From positions 1-45,077 of the forward strand of contig NZ_JACVVP010000059.1 in the NCBI RefSeq assembly GCF_014534745.1: DNA of 45,077 bases. The letters are read 5' to 3'. How positions within the stretch are numbered: position 1 is the stretch's first letter; every line of letters begins with the position of its first letter. Position numbers and translations under genes: made by a program. Below are positions 15,133-24,906 of the stretch, one piece after another. Source of the stretch: Flammeovirga sp. EKP202. GTDB lineage: Bacteria > Bacteroidota > Bacteroidia > Cytophagales > Flammeovirgaceae. The notes under the pieces were generated by a model. That model did not search any database and was not told the origin of the DNA. It saw only the letters and a list, made by a program, of their open reading frames with translations.

Positions 15133-16245
15133 ATGAATTTCAACATCTATAACTTCTTGAGCATTGTAGGTGCTGTTCAAGGGGTGATATTTTCGCTTGT
15201 AATACTTTTTTTTCATAGAGGTCGTAAAAGTTCAAACTATTTGTTATCAGCGTTAATTGCTTGTATTGCATTGACTATGGGTCGTCATGTATTGTCTGAT
15301 ATGCAAGTATTAAAACAACATCCTTTATTAGAAAGTGTTCCGTTGACCTACTTATTGATGATAGGACCACTGTTGTATTTATACACAAGGTCTATTTGTA
15401 CATTAAACTATGTTTTCGATTTTAATTCTTTAAAACACTTATTGCCCTCTTTTATTTTCTTTATTGGAAGGGTATTCAATATGATTGATCAATTTTACTT
15501 TAAAGTGGGCGTTTTTGAGGTTCTCAACGGCTATGGTAAATTAGAAGTGATAGTTGGTGTTTTCTCTATGAGTGTGTATGCTTTTATGACTTTTAGAACG
15601 ATTGATGAAGAAGAAGAGATTTCGGATGCTGATGTGCAAAACAGAATATGGATGAAAAAAATTATCTATGGATGGTCTGTAGGGTGGATCTTATTTGCTG
15701 TTTTGTCTTTAGTGGATCTTATTTTCTTTAATTACGAAAGACCTTATTCAGATTATTACATTTTATTTCTCTATTTGGCGTTTGTGATTTATTGGTTAGG
15801 GTTAAAAGGTTTTTATGAGAGAATTACGCATTTCACAAAAGAAGTGAAGATTGAAGAACCTGAAAAAATAACGATTATCAAGTCGAATAGACTACAGAGT
15901 GATATGGAATACCTACAAAAAGTGATGGAGGTAGAAGAGTTGTATTTAGATCATGAGTTGACCTTAGAAAAATTATCTACGAAAGTGGGCTTTTCCACGA
16001 AAAAGGTTTCCATTATCCTTAATCAAGGTTTTAAAAAATCATTTTATCACTTTATTAATATCTATAGGGTAGAAGAATTCAAGAAAAGAGTACATCAAAT
16101 CGAAAATCAAGATCTCACTTTATTAGCTGTTGCTTATGATTGTGGCTTTAACTCTAAATCAACTTTTAACTATATTTTTAAAAAAGAAACGGGAGAAACA
16201 CCTCATCAATACAAAAAGAGAACGAAGCCAAGAACTGCTGTTTAA
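15133..16245 (+). CDS. Membrane-anchored AraC-type regulator
   Basis: 370 residues. The first 235 or so contain about seven transmembrane helices (for example IYNFLSIVGAVQGVIFSLVI, LLIGPLLYLY and YILFLYLAFVIYWLGL). A linker follows, then a C-terminal AraC domain with LTLEKLSTKVGFSTKKVSIILNQ and LTLLAVAYDCGFNSKSTFNYIFKKETG, TPHQYKK. Such proteins probably sense a signal at or in the membrane and act on DNA from there. Target genes are unknown. The 297-base upstream gap is AT-rich with no clear hairpin or Bacteroidota promoter box. It ends 220 bases before lysS and is unrelated to it. Confidence 0.85.
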   Translation: MNFNIYNFLSIVGAVQGVIFSLVILFFHRGRKSSNYLLSALIACIALTMGRHVLSDMQVLKQHPLLESVPLTYLLMIGPLLYLYTRSICTLNYVFDFNSLKHLLPSFIFFIGRVFNMIDQFYFKVGVFEVLNGYGKLEVIVGVFSMSVYAFMTFRTIDEEEEISDADVQNRIWMKKIIYGWSVGWILFAVLSLVDLIFFNYERPYSDYYILFLYLAFVIYWLGLKGFYERITHFTKEVKIEEPEKITIIKSNRLQSDMEYLQKVMEVEELYLDHELTLEKLSTKVGFSTKKVSIILNQGFKKSFYHFINIYRVEEFKKRVHQIENQDLTLLAVAYDCGFNSKSTFNYIFKKETGETPHQYKKRTKPRTAV

Positions 16246-16465
16246 GTATTACGAAATGCTCTTCAAATAGACTAAAAGCAAACAAATTTTGTCATTTAAT
16301 TGAAAATAGATTTAAATTTTAAATGATTCCCTGTTTTTTTCAAAATCAATCCTCCTAGTTCCAATAAATTCTATTATTTTCGCCTTTTGAAATTGTGCAG
16401 TAATGTATAGTAACCGAAGGGGTTTTCGGTTATGCATTTCTGACGTTGAGCAAAAAACAATCAAA

Positions 16466-18220
16466 ATGCAAATTCTTAGCGAACAAGAAGTACTCCGTCG
16501 AGAAAAAAGACAACAGCTAATGGACTTGGGCGTCGATCCATATCCAGCGGAAAAATTTGATGTAAACGTTTCAGCAGCACATATTCATAAGAATTTCGAT
16601 CGTCGTCCTAATGATTATGGAACAGTGTCTATTGCTGGTCGTATTATGAGTGTTCGTGCGATGGGTAAGGCAGCTTTTGTAGAATTACAAGATGCCTCAG
16701 GTCGTATCCAAGTTTATGTAAATAGAGATGAAATCTGTCCTGGAGAGGATAAGACATTATATAACACGGTTTTTAAGAAGCTTTTAGATAGAGGTGACTT
16801 TATCGGTATTGAAGGTTTTGTTTTCAAAACAGAAGTAGGTGAAACTACTGTTCATGCCAAAACACTAAAAGTTTTATCTAAAGCCTTAAAACCACTTCCT
16901 GCCGTTAAGGTAACAAAAGACGAGGATGGTAATGAAACAATGCACGACGCATTTTCTGACCCTGAATTAAGATACCGTCAACGTTATGTGGATTTAGTAG
17001 TCAATAAAGAAGTAAAAGAGACTTTCGTTAAAAGAACGAAAATCATCAACGCTATGCGTAACTTCTTTAATGATCATGGACATTTAGAAGTTGATACTCC
17101 AGTATTACAAGGTATTCCTGGTGGTGCGGCAGCTAGCCCGTTCATTACTCACCACAATGCTTTAGATACTCCTTTATACTTAAGAATTGCCAACGAATTA
17201 TACTTAAAGAGATTAATCGTAGGTGGTTTTGATGGAGTATATGAGTTCTCTCGTAACTTCAGAAATGAAGGTATGGACAGAACGCACAACCCTGAGTTTA
17301 CAGCCGTTGAAATCTATGTAGCTTACAAAGATTACAACTGGATGATGGAATTCACGGAACAATGTTTAGAGCACGTTGCTATCGCTGCAAATGGTACAAC
17401 TGATGCGAAGGTTGGCAATAATGATATTTCTTTCAAAGCACCTTACCGTCGTGTAACAATGGCAGAGGCAATCATGGAACATACAGGTAAAGACATCAAC
17501 GGTAAATCTGTTGAAGAATTACGTGTATTCTGTGACGAGTTAGGTATTGAGCATGACGAGACAATGGGTAAAGGTAAATTAATCGATGAGATCTTCGGTG
17601 AGAAATGTGAGGGTAACTATATCCAACCAACATTCATTACTGACTATCCTGTTGAGATGTCTCCTTTATGTAAGCGTCATAGAGATAATCCTGAATTAAC
17701 AGAGCGTTTTGAATTGATGGTGAACGGTAAAGAGGTAGCCAATGCTTACTCTGAGTTGAATGACCCAGTTGATCAAAGAGAGCGTTTTGAGGAGCAAATG
17801 AAATTAATGGAAGCGGGTGATGATGAAGCAATGTTCATCGACCAAGACTTCTTAAGAGCATTAGAGTATGGTATGCCTCCAACATCAGGTTTAGGTATCG
17901 GTATCGACCGTTTAGTAATGATGTTGACGGACAATGCTTCTATCCAAGAAGTTTTATTCTTCCCTCAAATGCGTCCTGAAAAATGGCCTGTAGCTTCTTC
18001 GGAGCAAGAGTGGGCAGCAATCGGTGTTGAGAAAGATTTAATCAACGTGATGCACAAATTAGGTTTCTATATGATTTCTGATCTTGCTGATAAAGCAGTA
18101 GGTAAATTGATGAATGACTTCATCGGTATGAAGAAGAAATTGAAATTGAAGCAAATCCCTAACCCTTCGAAAGACGCGGTTCAAGGATGGATTGACAAGG
18201 CAGCAGCAGCCAACAGCTAG
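16466..18220 (+). CDS. lysS: Lysine--tRNA ligase (class II)
   Basis: Charges tRNA-Lys with lysine in the cytosol. 584 residues from the ATG at 16466, chosen because [15 protein letters not shown] fits the family N-terminus; an upstream in-frame ATG at 16403 adds 21 unrelated residues. Domains: OB-fold anticodon-binding domain ([21 protein letters not shown]), then the class II core with motif 2 ([18 protein letters not shown]) and motif 3 ([15 protein letters not shown]). About 70 extra residues follow the usual C-terminus (after [11 protein letters not shown]) and form a Lys-rich helical tail; I recall Bacteroidota enzymes being longer than the 505-residue E. coli type. A near-match promoter box TATTTTCG lies at 16375-16382. 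Confidence 0.97.
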   Translation: MQILSEQEVLRREKRQQLMDLGVDPYPAEKFDVNVSAAHIHKNFDRRPNDYGTVSIAGRIMSVRAMGKAAFVELQDASGRIQVYVNRDEICPGEDKTLYNTVFKKLLDRGDFIGIEGFVFKTEVGETTVHAKTLKVLSKALKPLPAVKVTKDEDGNETMHDAFSDPELRYRQRYVDLVVNKEVKETFVKRTKIINAMRNFFNDHGHLEVDTPVLQGIPGGAAASPFITHHNALDTPLYLRIANELYLKRLIVGGFDGVYEFSRNFRNEGMDRTHNPEFTAVEIYVAYKDYNWMMEFTEQCLEHVAIAANGTTDAKVGNNDISFKAPYRRVTMAEAIMEHTGKDINGKSVEELRVFCDELGIEHDETMGKGKLIDEIFGEKCEGNYIQPTFITDYPVEMSPLCKRHRDNPELTERFELMVNGKEVANAYSELNDPVDQRERFEEQMKLMEAGDDEAMFIDQDFLRALEYGMPPTSGLGIGIDRLVMMLTDNASIQEVLFFPQMRPEKWPVASSEQEWAAIGVEKDLINVMHKLGFYMISDLADKAVGKLMNDFIGMKKKLKLKQIPNPSKDAVQGWIDKAAAANS

Positions 18221-18254
18221 TCAAAAATACTACAATAGTAGTCAATGATATAAG

Positions 18255-18284
18255 AGCTACCTTCAGCAATGAGGGTAGCTTTTT
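18255..18284 (+). terminator. Terminator after lysS
   Basis: Stem AGCTACCTTC (18255-18264) / GAGGGTAGCT (18271-18280) with one G-U pair and a six-base loop, then five T from 18280. Confidence 0.88.
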
Positions 18285-18329
18285 CTATGCCCAAAAACAT
18301 GAGCTTATAGAGTATCAGAATTGGTAAAT

Positions 18330-18366
18330 AAAAAAGGCTTTATACTTAATGAAAAGTACAAAGCCT
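18330..18366 (-). terminator. Terminator after ackA
   Basis: On the minus strand, stem AGGCTTTGTACTT / AAGTATAAAGCCT (one G-U pair) followed by a T-run; it faces the lysS terminator. Confidence 0.85.
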
Positions 18367-18388
18367 AATATAGATGTGAGTGGAATGT

Positions 18389-19582
18389 TTACTTTACTAA
18401 GTTGAAGGTATCTCTTGCGATCATCACTTCTTCATTCGTAGGAATTACAGCAACTCTAACTTTTGAGTCTTCCGCTGAAATTACAGCTTCTTCACCCATT
18501 ATTGCTTCGTTCTTACTATGGTCTAGCTTGATACCAAGTCCTTCTAATCCTTTAAGGATTTCTTTTCTTGCGTTGATGGCATTTTCACCAATACCACCAG
18601 TAAAGATGATAGTTTCTAAACCTCCTAATGTAGCCATATAAGTACCGATATATTTTTTTACATCGTAATGGAACATTCTTAAGGCAAGGTCAGCATCTTC
18701 GTTTCCTTTACTTGCAGCGATAGATACATCTCTGTAATCAGAAGAAACACCAGAAACACCGTATAGACCTGATTCTTTATTGATAAGATTCGAAATACCT
18801 TTTACATCAAGGTGTTCGTGATCTGCAATGAAAGGAATAACACCTGGATCAATAGATCCGCAACGCGTACCCATCATCAAGCCATCCGTAGGAGAGAAGC
18901 CCATAGAAGTTTCGATTGATTTGCCATCTTCAATAGCTGCAAGTGAACTTCCGTTACCCAAATGACATGTAATCATTTTAGAAGTTCTGTCTTCACCATA
19001 CAATTCTTTAGCACGGTCAGAAACATACTGATGACTCGTACCATGGAAACCGTACTTTCTCAAACCATACTTCTTAAAGAAGCTGATCGGTAAAGCATAT
19101 ACGGCTCTTTGTTCAGGAATAGTGTGGTGGAATGCTGTATCAAACACTGCAACTTGTGGGATCTTACCAATAGCTCTTTCAATGGCTTCCACACCTTTGA
19201 TATTGGCAGGGTTGTGCAGTGGTGCTAAATCAATACACGAAGTGATGCCGTGCATTACGTCATCATTGATCAAAACACTTTTTGAGAACGTAGAACCACC
19301 GTGTACAATTCTATGTCCTACCGCTGATAATTCTTCTAGTGAAGAAAGAATATTAAGCTTTTCATCTGTAATGATGCTTAATAAAAATTCGATTCCTTTA
19401 GAGTGGTCTGGTATTGTTAATCGGATTATTTCTTTACGTCCCTCGCTGTTCTTGACTGTAATTGAAGCGTCTGGTAAGCCAATCTTTTCTATCAATCCTT
19501 TTCCGATGACCTTTTCTGAAGGCATTTCGATAAGTTGGAACTTGATAGAAGAACTACCAGAGTTAAGTATGAGAATTTTCAC
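18389..19582 (-). CDS. ackA: Acetate kinase
   Basis: Interconverts acetyl phosphate plus ADP with acetate plus ATP in the cytosol. 397 residues, full length. Visible motifs of the acetokinase/Hsp70 fold are NSGSSSIKF (N-terminal phosphate loop), GHRIVHGG, AVFDTAFHHTIP, HLGNGSS (phosphate 2) and FTGGIGENA (adenosine site). A phosphotransacetylase gene (pta), the usual partner, is not in the window, so here ackA is a single-gene unit bounded by terminators on both sides. Confidence 0.97.
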   Translation of the reverse strand: MKILILNSGSSSIKFQLIEMPSEKVIGKGLIEKIGLPDASITVKNSEGRKEIIRLTIPDHSKGIEFLLSIITDEKLNILSSLEELSAVGHRIVHGGSTFSKSVLINDDVMHGITSCIDLAPLHNPANIKGVEAIERAIGKIPQVAVFDTAFHHTIPEQRAVYALPISFFKKYGLRKYGFHGTSHQYVSDRAKELYGEDRTSKMITCHLGNGSSLAAIEDGKSIETSMGFSPTDGLMMGTRCGSIDPGVIPFIADHEHLDVKGISNLINKESGLYGVSGVSSDYRDVSIAASKGNEDADLALRMFHYDVKKYIGTYMATLGGLETIIFTGGIGENAINARKEILKGLEGLGIKLDHSKNEAIMGEEAVISAEDSKVRVAVIPTNEEVMIARDTFNLVK

Positions 19583-19655
19583 TTTTAATGCGTAGTAAAT
19601 GATATAAAATTTTTCGTTGAACTAATATCACAACTATCTCATAGAATTACAGCGA

Positions 19656-19705
19656 TAAAAATCACCCTTTTGCAAATGTTAAAAAGTAACAGTCACAAAA
19701 GGGTG
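19656..19705 (-). terminator. Terminator after the SpoIIE-type phosphatase gene
   Basis: 10-bp perfect stem CACCCTTTTG (19663-19672) / CAAAAGGGTG (19696-19705), with a T-rich tail when read on the minus strand. Confidence 0.8.
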
Positions 19706-19731
19706 CTTCTTTAAGATATTTATACAATATT

Positions 19732-22011
19732 TTATGGTTTTATTTTAACTCCCATAAGTAATATATCGTCAATTTGTTTTCCTGTAGAATTTTTATTTGC
19801 ATTTACCCATGATTCATAAAAGTTTTCTAAAGCGATCTTTTGTTGGTCCATAGGTTTCGAAGCGACCATAAGAATTAGCTCTCTTAATCTTTTGCTGGAG
19901 ATTTTACGATCATTTTCTCCTCCAAATTGATCTTGATATCCATCAGAGAAAAGGTAAAATGAAGTTGTTGTTTTTAAAGAAATGATGTGCTCTTTGATGT
20001 TTAATTTTTTATTGCAAGAACCCAGACTCAAACGTTCTCCTTTTATATTATAAATAGTATTATTCTGTACAAAGACTAAAGGCGTATGTGCTCCTGCAAA
20101 GTGTACTTTCTGATTGGCCTTATCCCAAACGATCACACCCATATCCATACCATCTCTAATACTAGTGCTTTCATCGATTTGTAACATATTGTGAAGGCTG
20201 GCATTCATCTCTAATAGAATACGAGCAGGAGAAGTGATGCCTCTCAATTTTACAATCTGTTGTAGGAATCCATCACCAATCATTGACATCATAGCACCAG
20301 GAACACCATGACCAGTGCAGTCTGCAACGATAAGAATTGACTTATTTTCGGCTTCATTCTCATAGGTCCAGTAGAAGTCTCCAGATACAACATCTTTTGG
20401 CTTATACATTAAGAAATACTCCTCCCAAACCTTACTTAGAGTTTCATCAGCAGGTAAAATAGCATTTTGAATACGCTTTGCATAATTGATACTATCTCTG
20501 AGGTTTTTGGTAGTTCTTTCTATTTGAATATTCTTCTGTTCTACCATATCTCTTTGGGCTGCAATTTCTTCGTTTTGTTGCTCTAGCTCATCATTCTTTT
20601 CATTCATGGCGTTATTCAGTGATTGTAGTGTCTCTGATTGTGCCATGATTTCCTCATTCTTCGAAACAAGCTGAGTGGCTTGTGTTTCTAATTCTTCTTT
20701 TTGTTCCTCAAGTTCAGCTGTAGCATTTTGAAGCTCCAAAGTTCTTTCAGTGACTTTTACTTCTAATGTTGCTTTGGCATCCGATTCCATTTGAAGCATC
20801 TGCTTAATTGCAATATTCTTTTCTTCTCGGTAAATGGCATATTTTTTACTCAAAGCTGTAAATAATAGGGTGACCATAATTACATCTCCATATTCCAAAA
20901 TCCTTGAAGTAAGAAGGTTGTCAGGAATTACACCTTTCATTCTACCGACAAATAGTAAAAGTGCAGTAAGATAAATACTAAATGAGGCAATGTAATAGCT
21001 TGCAAATCGATTGCCTTTTACATAAGAGGTAATACCAACGCCTAGAGAAAGCATCGTAAATGGAATCGAAGTTCCCGTTACAATTTGAATAGCCGTGTAA
21101 TAGGGTAAAAATATTGCTCCAAAAATAGCGATAACACCAATACCTAAACCTCCGTAGTTGAGTTTATGTGCAATCGGTGAGAGCCTTTTGAGCCTTAAAA
21201 AGTATAAGTTAAAACACGAGACACCCACCATCCAAATACCAATAGATAAAGGCGTAATTTTATTGGCCAAGTAAATATTGTTAGGGAATAGGAATTGGAA
21301 AGTATGCCCTGATAATGAAAACGTAAATAAAATTTTGGCAATAATTGGAATCGGAAAAATCAAGTAACTGATATCTTTCGTTGGAAGGTAGGTGATAAGA
21401 CCTAAAACAGCCATCATTAATAAGATTCCGAAAAATAAACCGAAACCAACTTCATATTTAGAATTAATCTCCGCAAACTTCCAAGGGCGGTACAATCGCA
21501 TTGGAATTTTAACAGAACCATCCGTTTTTACTTTTAGATACATACTTGTCACACCTTCTCCTTCCACTTGCAATGGAAATACATAGTTGTGATGTTGAAT
21601 TGGTCGGTGGTTGAAACTTACATGATCTCCTGTTGCCACATGATCAATCAATTTTCCATCTTTTACCACATAGTAGTCCACAAAATCCAGAGGTGCATAG
21701 TTTACCTCCAAGAGCCAGTCGGGCTTCATTGTTTTCTTTTCATTCTCAATATCAACTCTTACCCAATAGGTAGATTGACCGTATTCAAAACTGACATAAG
21801 AACTATTGTCCCATTCTGTAAACTTTGAAAAGGTTGGACTTGAAATTTGAGAAAAGTCCATAGTGTTTGTCGGATCAATATAAAAGTAAGCTTTTGAAGC
21901 AGCATTCACATAAGGTTTTGATTCCTCTAAAGTGAGTTTGTGTTCATTTATGCCTGCTAGTAAATTGACTGCATAAAGCGTAGCTATGCATGAGAATAAA
22001 AACCTAAGCAT
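19732..22011 (-). CDS. 7TMR-DISM membrane sensor with SpoIIE/PP2C phosphatase output
   Basis: 759 residues from the chosen ATG at 22011, which starts the signal-like MLRFLFSCIATLY; a longer frame from 22143 adds 44 hydrophobic residues without a clear purpose. Order: signal peptide, periplasmic 7TMR-DISM extracellular domain (about 20-175, with YWVRVDIEN), seven transmembrane helices (about 185-395), a long coiled coil rich in E, Q and N (about 405-530), then a PP2C/SpoIIE Ser/Thr phosphatase domain (YAKRIQNAILP, VSGDFYW, ADCTGHGVPGAMMSMIG, FAGAHTPL, FSDGYQDQFGG, DDILLMGV). The Asp residues of SGDF, ADCTGHG, SDGYQD and DD are the metal ligands, so it should be active. Such proteins commonly act on anti-anti-sigma partners; none is adjacent. 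Confidence 0.92.
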   Translation of the reverse strand: MLRFLFSCIATLYAVNLLAGINEHKLTLEESKPYVNAASKAYFYIDPTNTMDFSQISSPTFSKFTEWDNSSYVSFEYGQSTYWVRVDIENEKKTMKPDWLLEVNYAPLDFVDYYVVKDGKLIDHVATGDHVSFNHRPIQHHNYVFPLQVEGEGVTSMYLKVKTDGSVKIPMRLYRPWKFAEINSKYEVGFGLFFGILLMMAVLGLITYLPTKDISYLIFPIPIIAKILFTFSLSGHTFQFLFPNNIYLANKITPLSIGIWMVGVSCFNLYFLRLKRLSPIAHKLNYGGLGIGVIAIFGAIFLPYYTAIQIVTGTSIPFTMLSLGVGITSYVKGNRFASYYIASFSIYLTALLLFVGRMKGVIPDNLLTSRILEYGDVIMVTLLFTALSKKYAIYREEKNIAIKQMLQMESDAKATLEVKVTERTLELQNATAELEEQKEELETQATQLVSKNEEIMAQSETLQSLNNAMNEKNDELEQQNEEIAAQRDMVEQKNIQIERTTKNLRDSINYAKRIQNAILPADETLSKVWEEYFLMYKPKDVVSGDFYWTYENEAENKSILIVADCTGHGVPGAMMSMIGDGFLQQIVKLRGITSPARILLEMNASLHNMLQIDESTSIRDGMDMGVIVWDKANQKVHFAGAHTPLVFVQNNTIYNIKGERLSLGSCNKKLNIKEHIISLKTTTSFYLFSDGYQDQFGGENDRKISSKRLRELILMVASKPMDQQKIALENFYESWVNANKNSTGKQIDDILLMGVKIKP

Positions 22012-22184
22012 ATCAATTATGATGAGTTTTAAAAAGTCTAAACAGAAAAATTGGCTTATTAATTTTTTTACAAGATCATAATAACATTTAACAATACCAA
22101 TAAATAATTTGATTATTTTAACTTTGAGTAGAGAGATTAACAAACCATCTTGTTTGATTATTTGTATTTATATCCCTTAAATGT

Positions 22185-23393
22185 ATGAAGATAAAAGGTG
22201 ATTTATGGCTGTTTAACCCTCATTGTGAGCTGTCTATACTTAAAGAACAGCAACATTATACCCCACCTAAGATGATAAAAAAAGTGCAAAATGACCTTTC
22301 TGTATTGTTAGCATGGTTAGTAGGTGATGGTGATAGTGTTTTGATCGAAAAGCAAGTGGTAAATAAGGCTTGGAAGGAATTATTGCATAGTGTTGTGGGG
22401 ATTGATTTTAAATTTGTAACCTCTAAAGAGGTAAAAGAGAGTAAAATTGCTTTTAATGCAGTGAAGTCATGGGGTAAATCACCTAGTTTAGTTTCAGATT
22501 TTCATTTTTTACCTCCAAAATACCAGCAATTCTACGAATGGGATCGACAACTTAAAGATATTTTCCATAGGCAATTTGGATACAATATTTTGACCTATAT
22601 CATTGATAACGAGGTGAATAATTCTATTTCTAGTGATAAGATTGGTAAGTTTTGTCTTGATTATCAAGAAGTTGTCAACGAAATAGAGGGTATGTTTATT
22701 AAGAATTCGTTCGGTGTAATAATGAAACTTCCTTATAGTTCTTCTGGAAGAGGGATATTAGTACTCAAAAGAAATGAAATAACTCCAAGTGTTCAGAAAT
22801 GGATTGAAAGTGCTCTTAATCAACAAAATAGTGTTTTGGTGGAGCCTTTACTAGAAAAGGAATTTGATTTTTCTTTGTTATTCAAAAAGCATAATAATAC
22901 AATTGAATTTTTGGGAGGGTCATCTTTCTTGGCGGGGTTGACTGGACAATATTATGGGTCGGGTTTAAATACTTTTCGTAGTTATTTTTCAGATCTTGAG
23001 TGGGAAAGTATTATGAAGATTATAACACTGATAAAAACTAAATTAAAAGATGAAAAACGGTTAGAAGGCCATTTTGGAATCGACGCATTGGTGTTTAAGG
23101 GGGCTAATGGAGAAAGGTTTATTCATCCATGTGTAGAAATTAACCCAAGATACACCATGGGGCATATAACATTAGGCTTACAAAAAGCAGTGCCATTGCA
23201 TAAGAAAGCTGAGTGGAGAATTGTGACAAAACACGAAGTGACTGACTTTGTGGCTTTCCAAAAGGAAATGGAACAAAAACATCCACTTTCAGTTCATCTC
23301 AATAAAGTTCAATCTGGATTTTTACCTTTAGTAGATGTAAATTTGGTGCAAAATTATTATGCTTACCTTTTAGTGGAAGATGAAGAAATATAG
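22185..23393 (+). CDS. Orphan ATP-grasp-like protein
   Basis: 402 residues, cytosolic. The C-terminal half looks like an ATP-grasp ligase: KLPYSSSGRGILVL is the flexible Gly-rich nucleotide loop, VLVEPLLEKEFDFSLLF the adenine-binding strand region, and GIDALVF...CVEINPRYTMGHIT the metal-binding Glu/Asn strand. The N-terminal half (WLFNPHCELSI, then AWLVGDGDSVLI) resembles the substrate-binding part of this group. ATP-grasp enzymes join a carboxylate to an amine or thiol through an acyl phosphate; the substrates here are unknown. Its last 14 bases overlap the next gene, so translation is probably coupled. It diverges from the phosphatase gene with 173 bases between the chosen starts. Confidence 0.75.
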   Translation: MKIKGDLWLFNPHCELSILKEQQHYTPPKMIKKVQNDLSVLLAWLVGDGDSVLIEKQVVNKAWKELLHSVVGIDFKFVTSKEVKESKIAFNAVKSWGKSPSLVSDFHFLPPKYQQFYEWDRQLKDIFHRQFGYNILTYIIDNEVNNSISSDKIGKFCLDYQEVVNEIEGMFIKNSFGVIMKLPYSSSGRGILVLKRNEITPSVQKWIESALNQQNSVLVEPLLEKEFDFSLLFKKHNNTIEFLGGSSFLAGLTGQYYGSGLNTFRSYFSDLEWESIMKIITLIKTKLKDEKRLEGHFGIDALVFKGANGERFIHPCVEINPRYTMGHITLGLQKAVPLHKKAEWRIVTKHEVTDFVAFQKEMEQKHPLSVHLNKVQSGFLPLVDVNLVQNYYAYLLVEDEEI

Positions 23394-23685
23394 ATTAAAG
23401 CTAACAACATTGGAATTTCGCTTTTTGCAAAGCATTTTGATTCGATTAGCCGAGGCCTACAAAAATAATCTGCCTGATAATATTGCGCATCAAATTCTTA
23501 TAGAATTATATGAAAGCCGATTCAATGTGTCAGTGGTAGATCAAAATTTAGAAAAGACATTGGTATTGAATCGTTCGGTTGTATTGGCATTTCATCAATT
23601 CTTGAATGAGATACCACTTTCAGGGGATGCAGATTTATTGAGAAATCAATTATTCAATCAGTTTGATGTCTTTTTACAAGGTTAA
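23380..23685 (+). CDS. Small helical protein overlapping the ATP-grasp gene
   Basis: 101 residues, no signal peptide. Mostly helical (LEFRFLQSILIRLAEAYKN, IAHQILIELYESRF, LNRSVVLAFHQFLNEIP). The ATG at 23380 lies within the last codons of the ATP-grasp gene, a +1 frame overlap of 14 bases, which indicates an operon and suggests a partner protein. No family is recognised. It could be a subunit, an adaptor or the modified substrate; size alone does not decide. Confidence 0.7.
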   Translation: MKKYRLKLTTLEFRFLQSILIRLAEAYKNNLPDNIAHQILIELYESRFNVSVVDQNLEKTLVLNRSVVLAFHQFLNEIPLSGDADLLRNQLFNQFDVFLQG

Positions 23686-23842
23686 TCAGTTATCTACTAA
23701 AAAGAAATGATAATGTATAAGGGAGGGAGTAATATAGTTTTTCTTTTGTAGAGAGAAGGGAAAGCCCTTCATCTCTATTATCATTGATGTCAAAGGCTAT
23801 TGATAAGGCTAATTGACATACTTCATATTCTTGGATTAATAA

Positions 23843-24055
23843 CTATAGAATTGATAGAAATCCAGCCCATTCTGAGCCATAGCCCTCTGTCACTTGAGTG
23901 TAGAAATACATGTCAATTGAAATTAGACCTACGATAATCAATCCTAGCATGATAAAAGCATTCTTTACTAACATCTTACTTAAGAATACTTTGTAGCATT
24001 TAATGATAATAGCAATGTTGGCAATAACTAAATAGAGTGTAATATAGGGAGCCAT
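23843..24055 (-). CDS. Small membrane protein
   Basis: 70 residues with two hydrophobic segments (YITLYLVIANIAIII and NAFIMLGLIIVGLISI) joined by a short basic loop (KCYKVFLSK), so an inner-membrane hairpin with both ends outside or in the periplasm is plausible. It ends in EGYGSEWAGFLSIL. It stands alone on the minus strand between two + strand genes. The composition is typical of real small membrane proteins rather than a shadow, because no gene lies on the other strand here. No family recognised. Confidence 0.5.
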   Translation of the reverse strand: MAPYITLYLVIANIAIIIKCYKVFLSKMLVKNAFIMLGLIIVGLISIDMYFYTQVTEGYGSEWAGFLSIL

Positions 24056-24260
24056 ATTAGTTTTTTTCGTGAAACATAATTTTACATTGATAAACGGTTG
24101 GGATAAAAAAAGTTAGGTTATTTTAATTAATAAACTTAAATGAATATATATTCAATATTTTTATTTAAGGTTGTTATGATATGGAAAGTTTTGTTTATTG
24201 ATTATATTGTGAAACAAATCATTCATTATTACCAATAACCACAACACTTTAGACACAGAA

Positions 24261-24785
24261 ATGAATACATTAGAGACCCATCATTCTAAAATAGAATTGA
24301 CTGAAGGGCAAAAAGCTTTTTCGCGAAAAATGCTGAGTCCTTTTAAGTTTAAACTATTTACAATGACACAGGTGCCACTTGGTTTTATAGCAGGGATGAA
24401 GCTTATTGAGTTAGATGGAAACCAATGTTCTACTACACTTCCTTATAAGTTTTTGAACAAGAACCCTTTCAAATCTACTTATTTTGCAGCACAAAGTATG
24501 GCCGCAGAATTATCCACCGCAGCTTTAGGAATGTTGCATCTCAATGAACATCTAAAGAAAATTGCTTTTATCATTGTTGATATGGAGGCTGAGTTTTTAA
24601 AAAAAGCAGTTGATAAAGTTACTTTTGTCTGCAAAGATGGTCACTTGGTAAAGGAAGCAATAGAAAAAGCATATGAGACAGGAGAGGGACAGATTGTGAA
24701 AATGCAAACGATAGGAACAATGCCAGATGGGACGGTAGTTTCTAAATTTCACTTTACTTGGTCCTTTAAATCTAGAAAACGATAA
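24261..24785 (+). CDS. DUF4442-like hotdog-fold protein (possible thioesterase)
   Basis: 174 residues. The pattern fits the DUF4442 branch of the hotdog fold: LSPFKFKLFTMTQVPLGFIAGMKL, LPYKFLNKNPFKSTYFAAQSMAAELSTA (the helix packed in the hotdog sheet), then strands FIIVDMEAEFLKKA and TVVSKFHFTWSF. Relatives are acyl-CoA thioesterases or binding proteins; the catalytic residue is not obvious here. Full length, single-gene unit, followed closely by a terminator. Confidence 0.75.
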   Translation: MNTLETHHSKIELTEGQKAFSRKMLSPFKFKLFTMTQVPLGFIAGMKLIELDGNQCSTTLPYKFLNKNPFKSTYFAAQSMAAELSTAALGMLHLNEHLKKIAFIIVDMEAEFLKKAVDKVTFVCKDGHLVKEAIEKAYETGEGQIVKMQTIGTMPDGTVVSKFHFTWSFKSRKR

Positions 24786-24791
24786 AAAATG

Positions 24792-24820
24792 AATGCACTT
24801 CTTAATGGGGTGCATTTTTT
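24792..24820 (+). terminator. Terminator after the hotdog-fold gene
   Basis: Stem AATGCAC (24792-24798) / GTGCATT (24810-24816), extendable with wobble pairs, followed by six T. Confidence 0.8.
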
Positions 24821-24895
24821 ATTACATTGGAAATTAAGTTATCGTCAACTTTCAATTAGCCTTTCTACAAGCATTTATAGGATCTACTTCCAAGC
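24821..24895. repeat. 140-bp dispersed repeat, partial third copy
   Basis: ATTACATTG, then TCAACTTT and AAGCATTTATAGGATCTACTT match 12200-12274 in the same orientation with scattered changes. It stops where the palindrome cluster begins. Confidence 0.7.
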
Positions 24896-24906
24896 CTCTA
24901 ATATCG

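Noticed and set aside
18402-19595. Long + strand frames opposite ackA
   Set aside because: Shadows of the ackA coding sequence; low-complexity, no homology seen.
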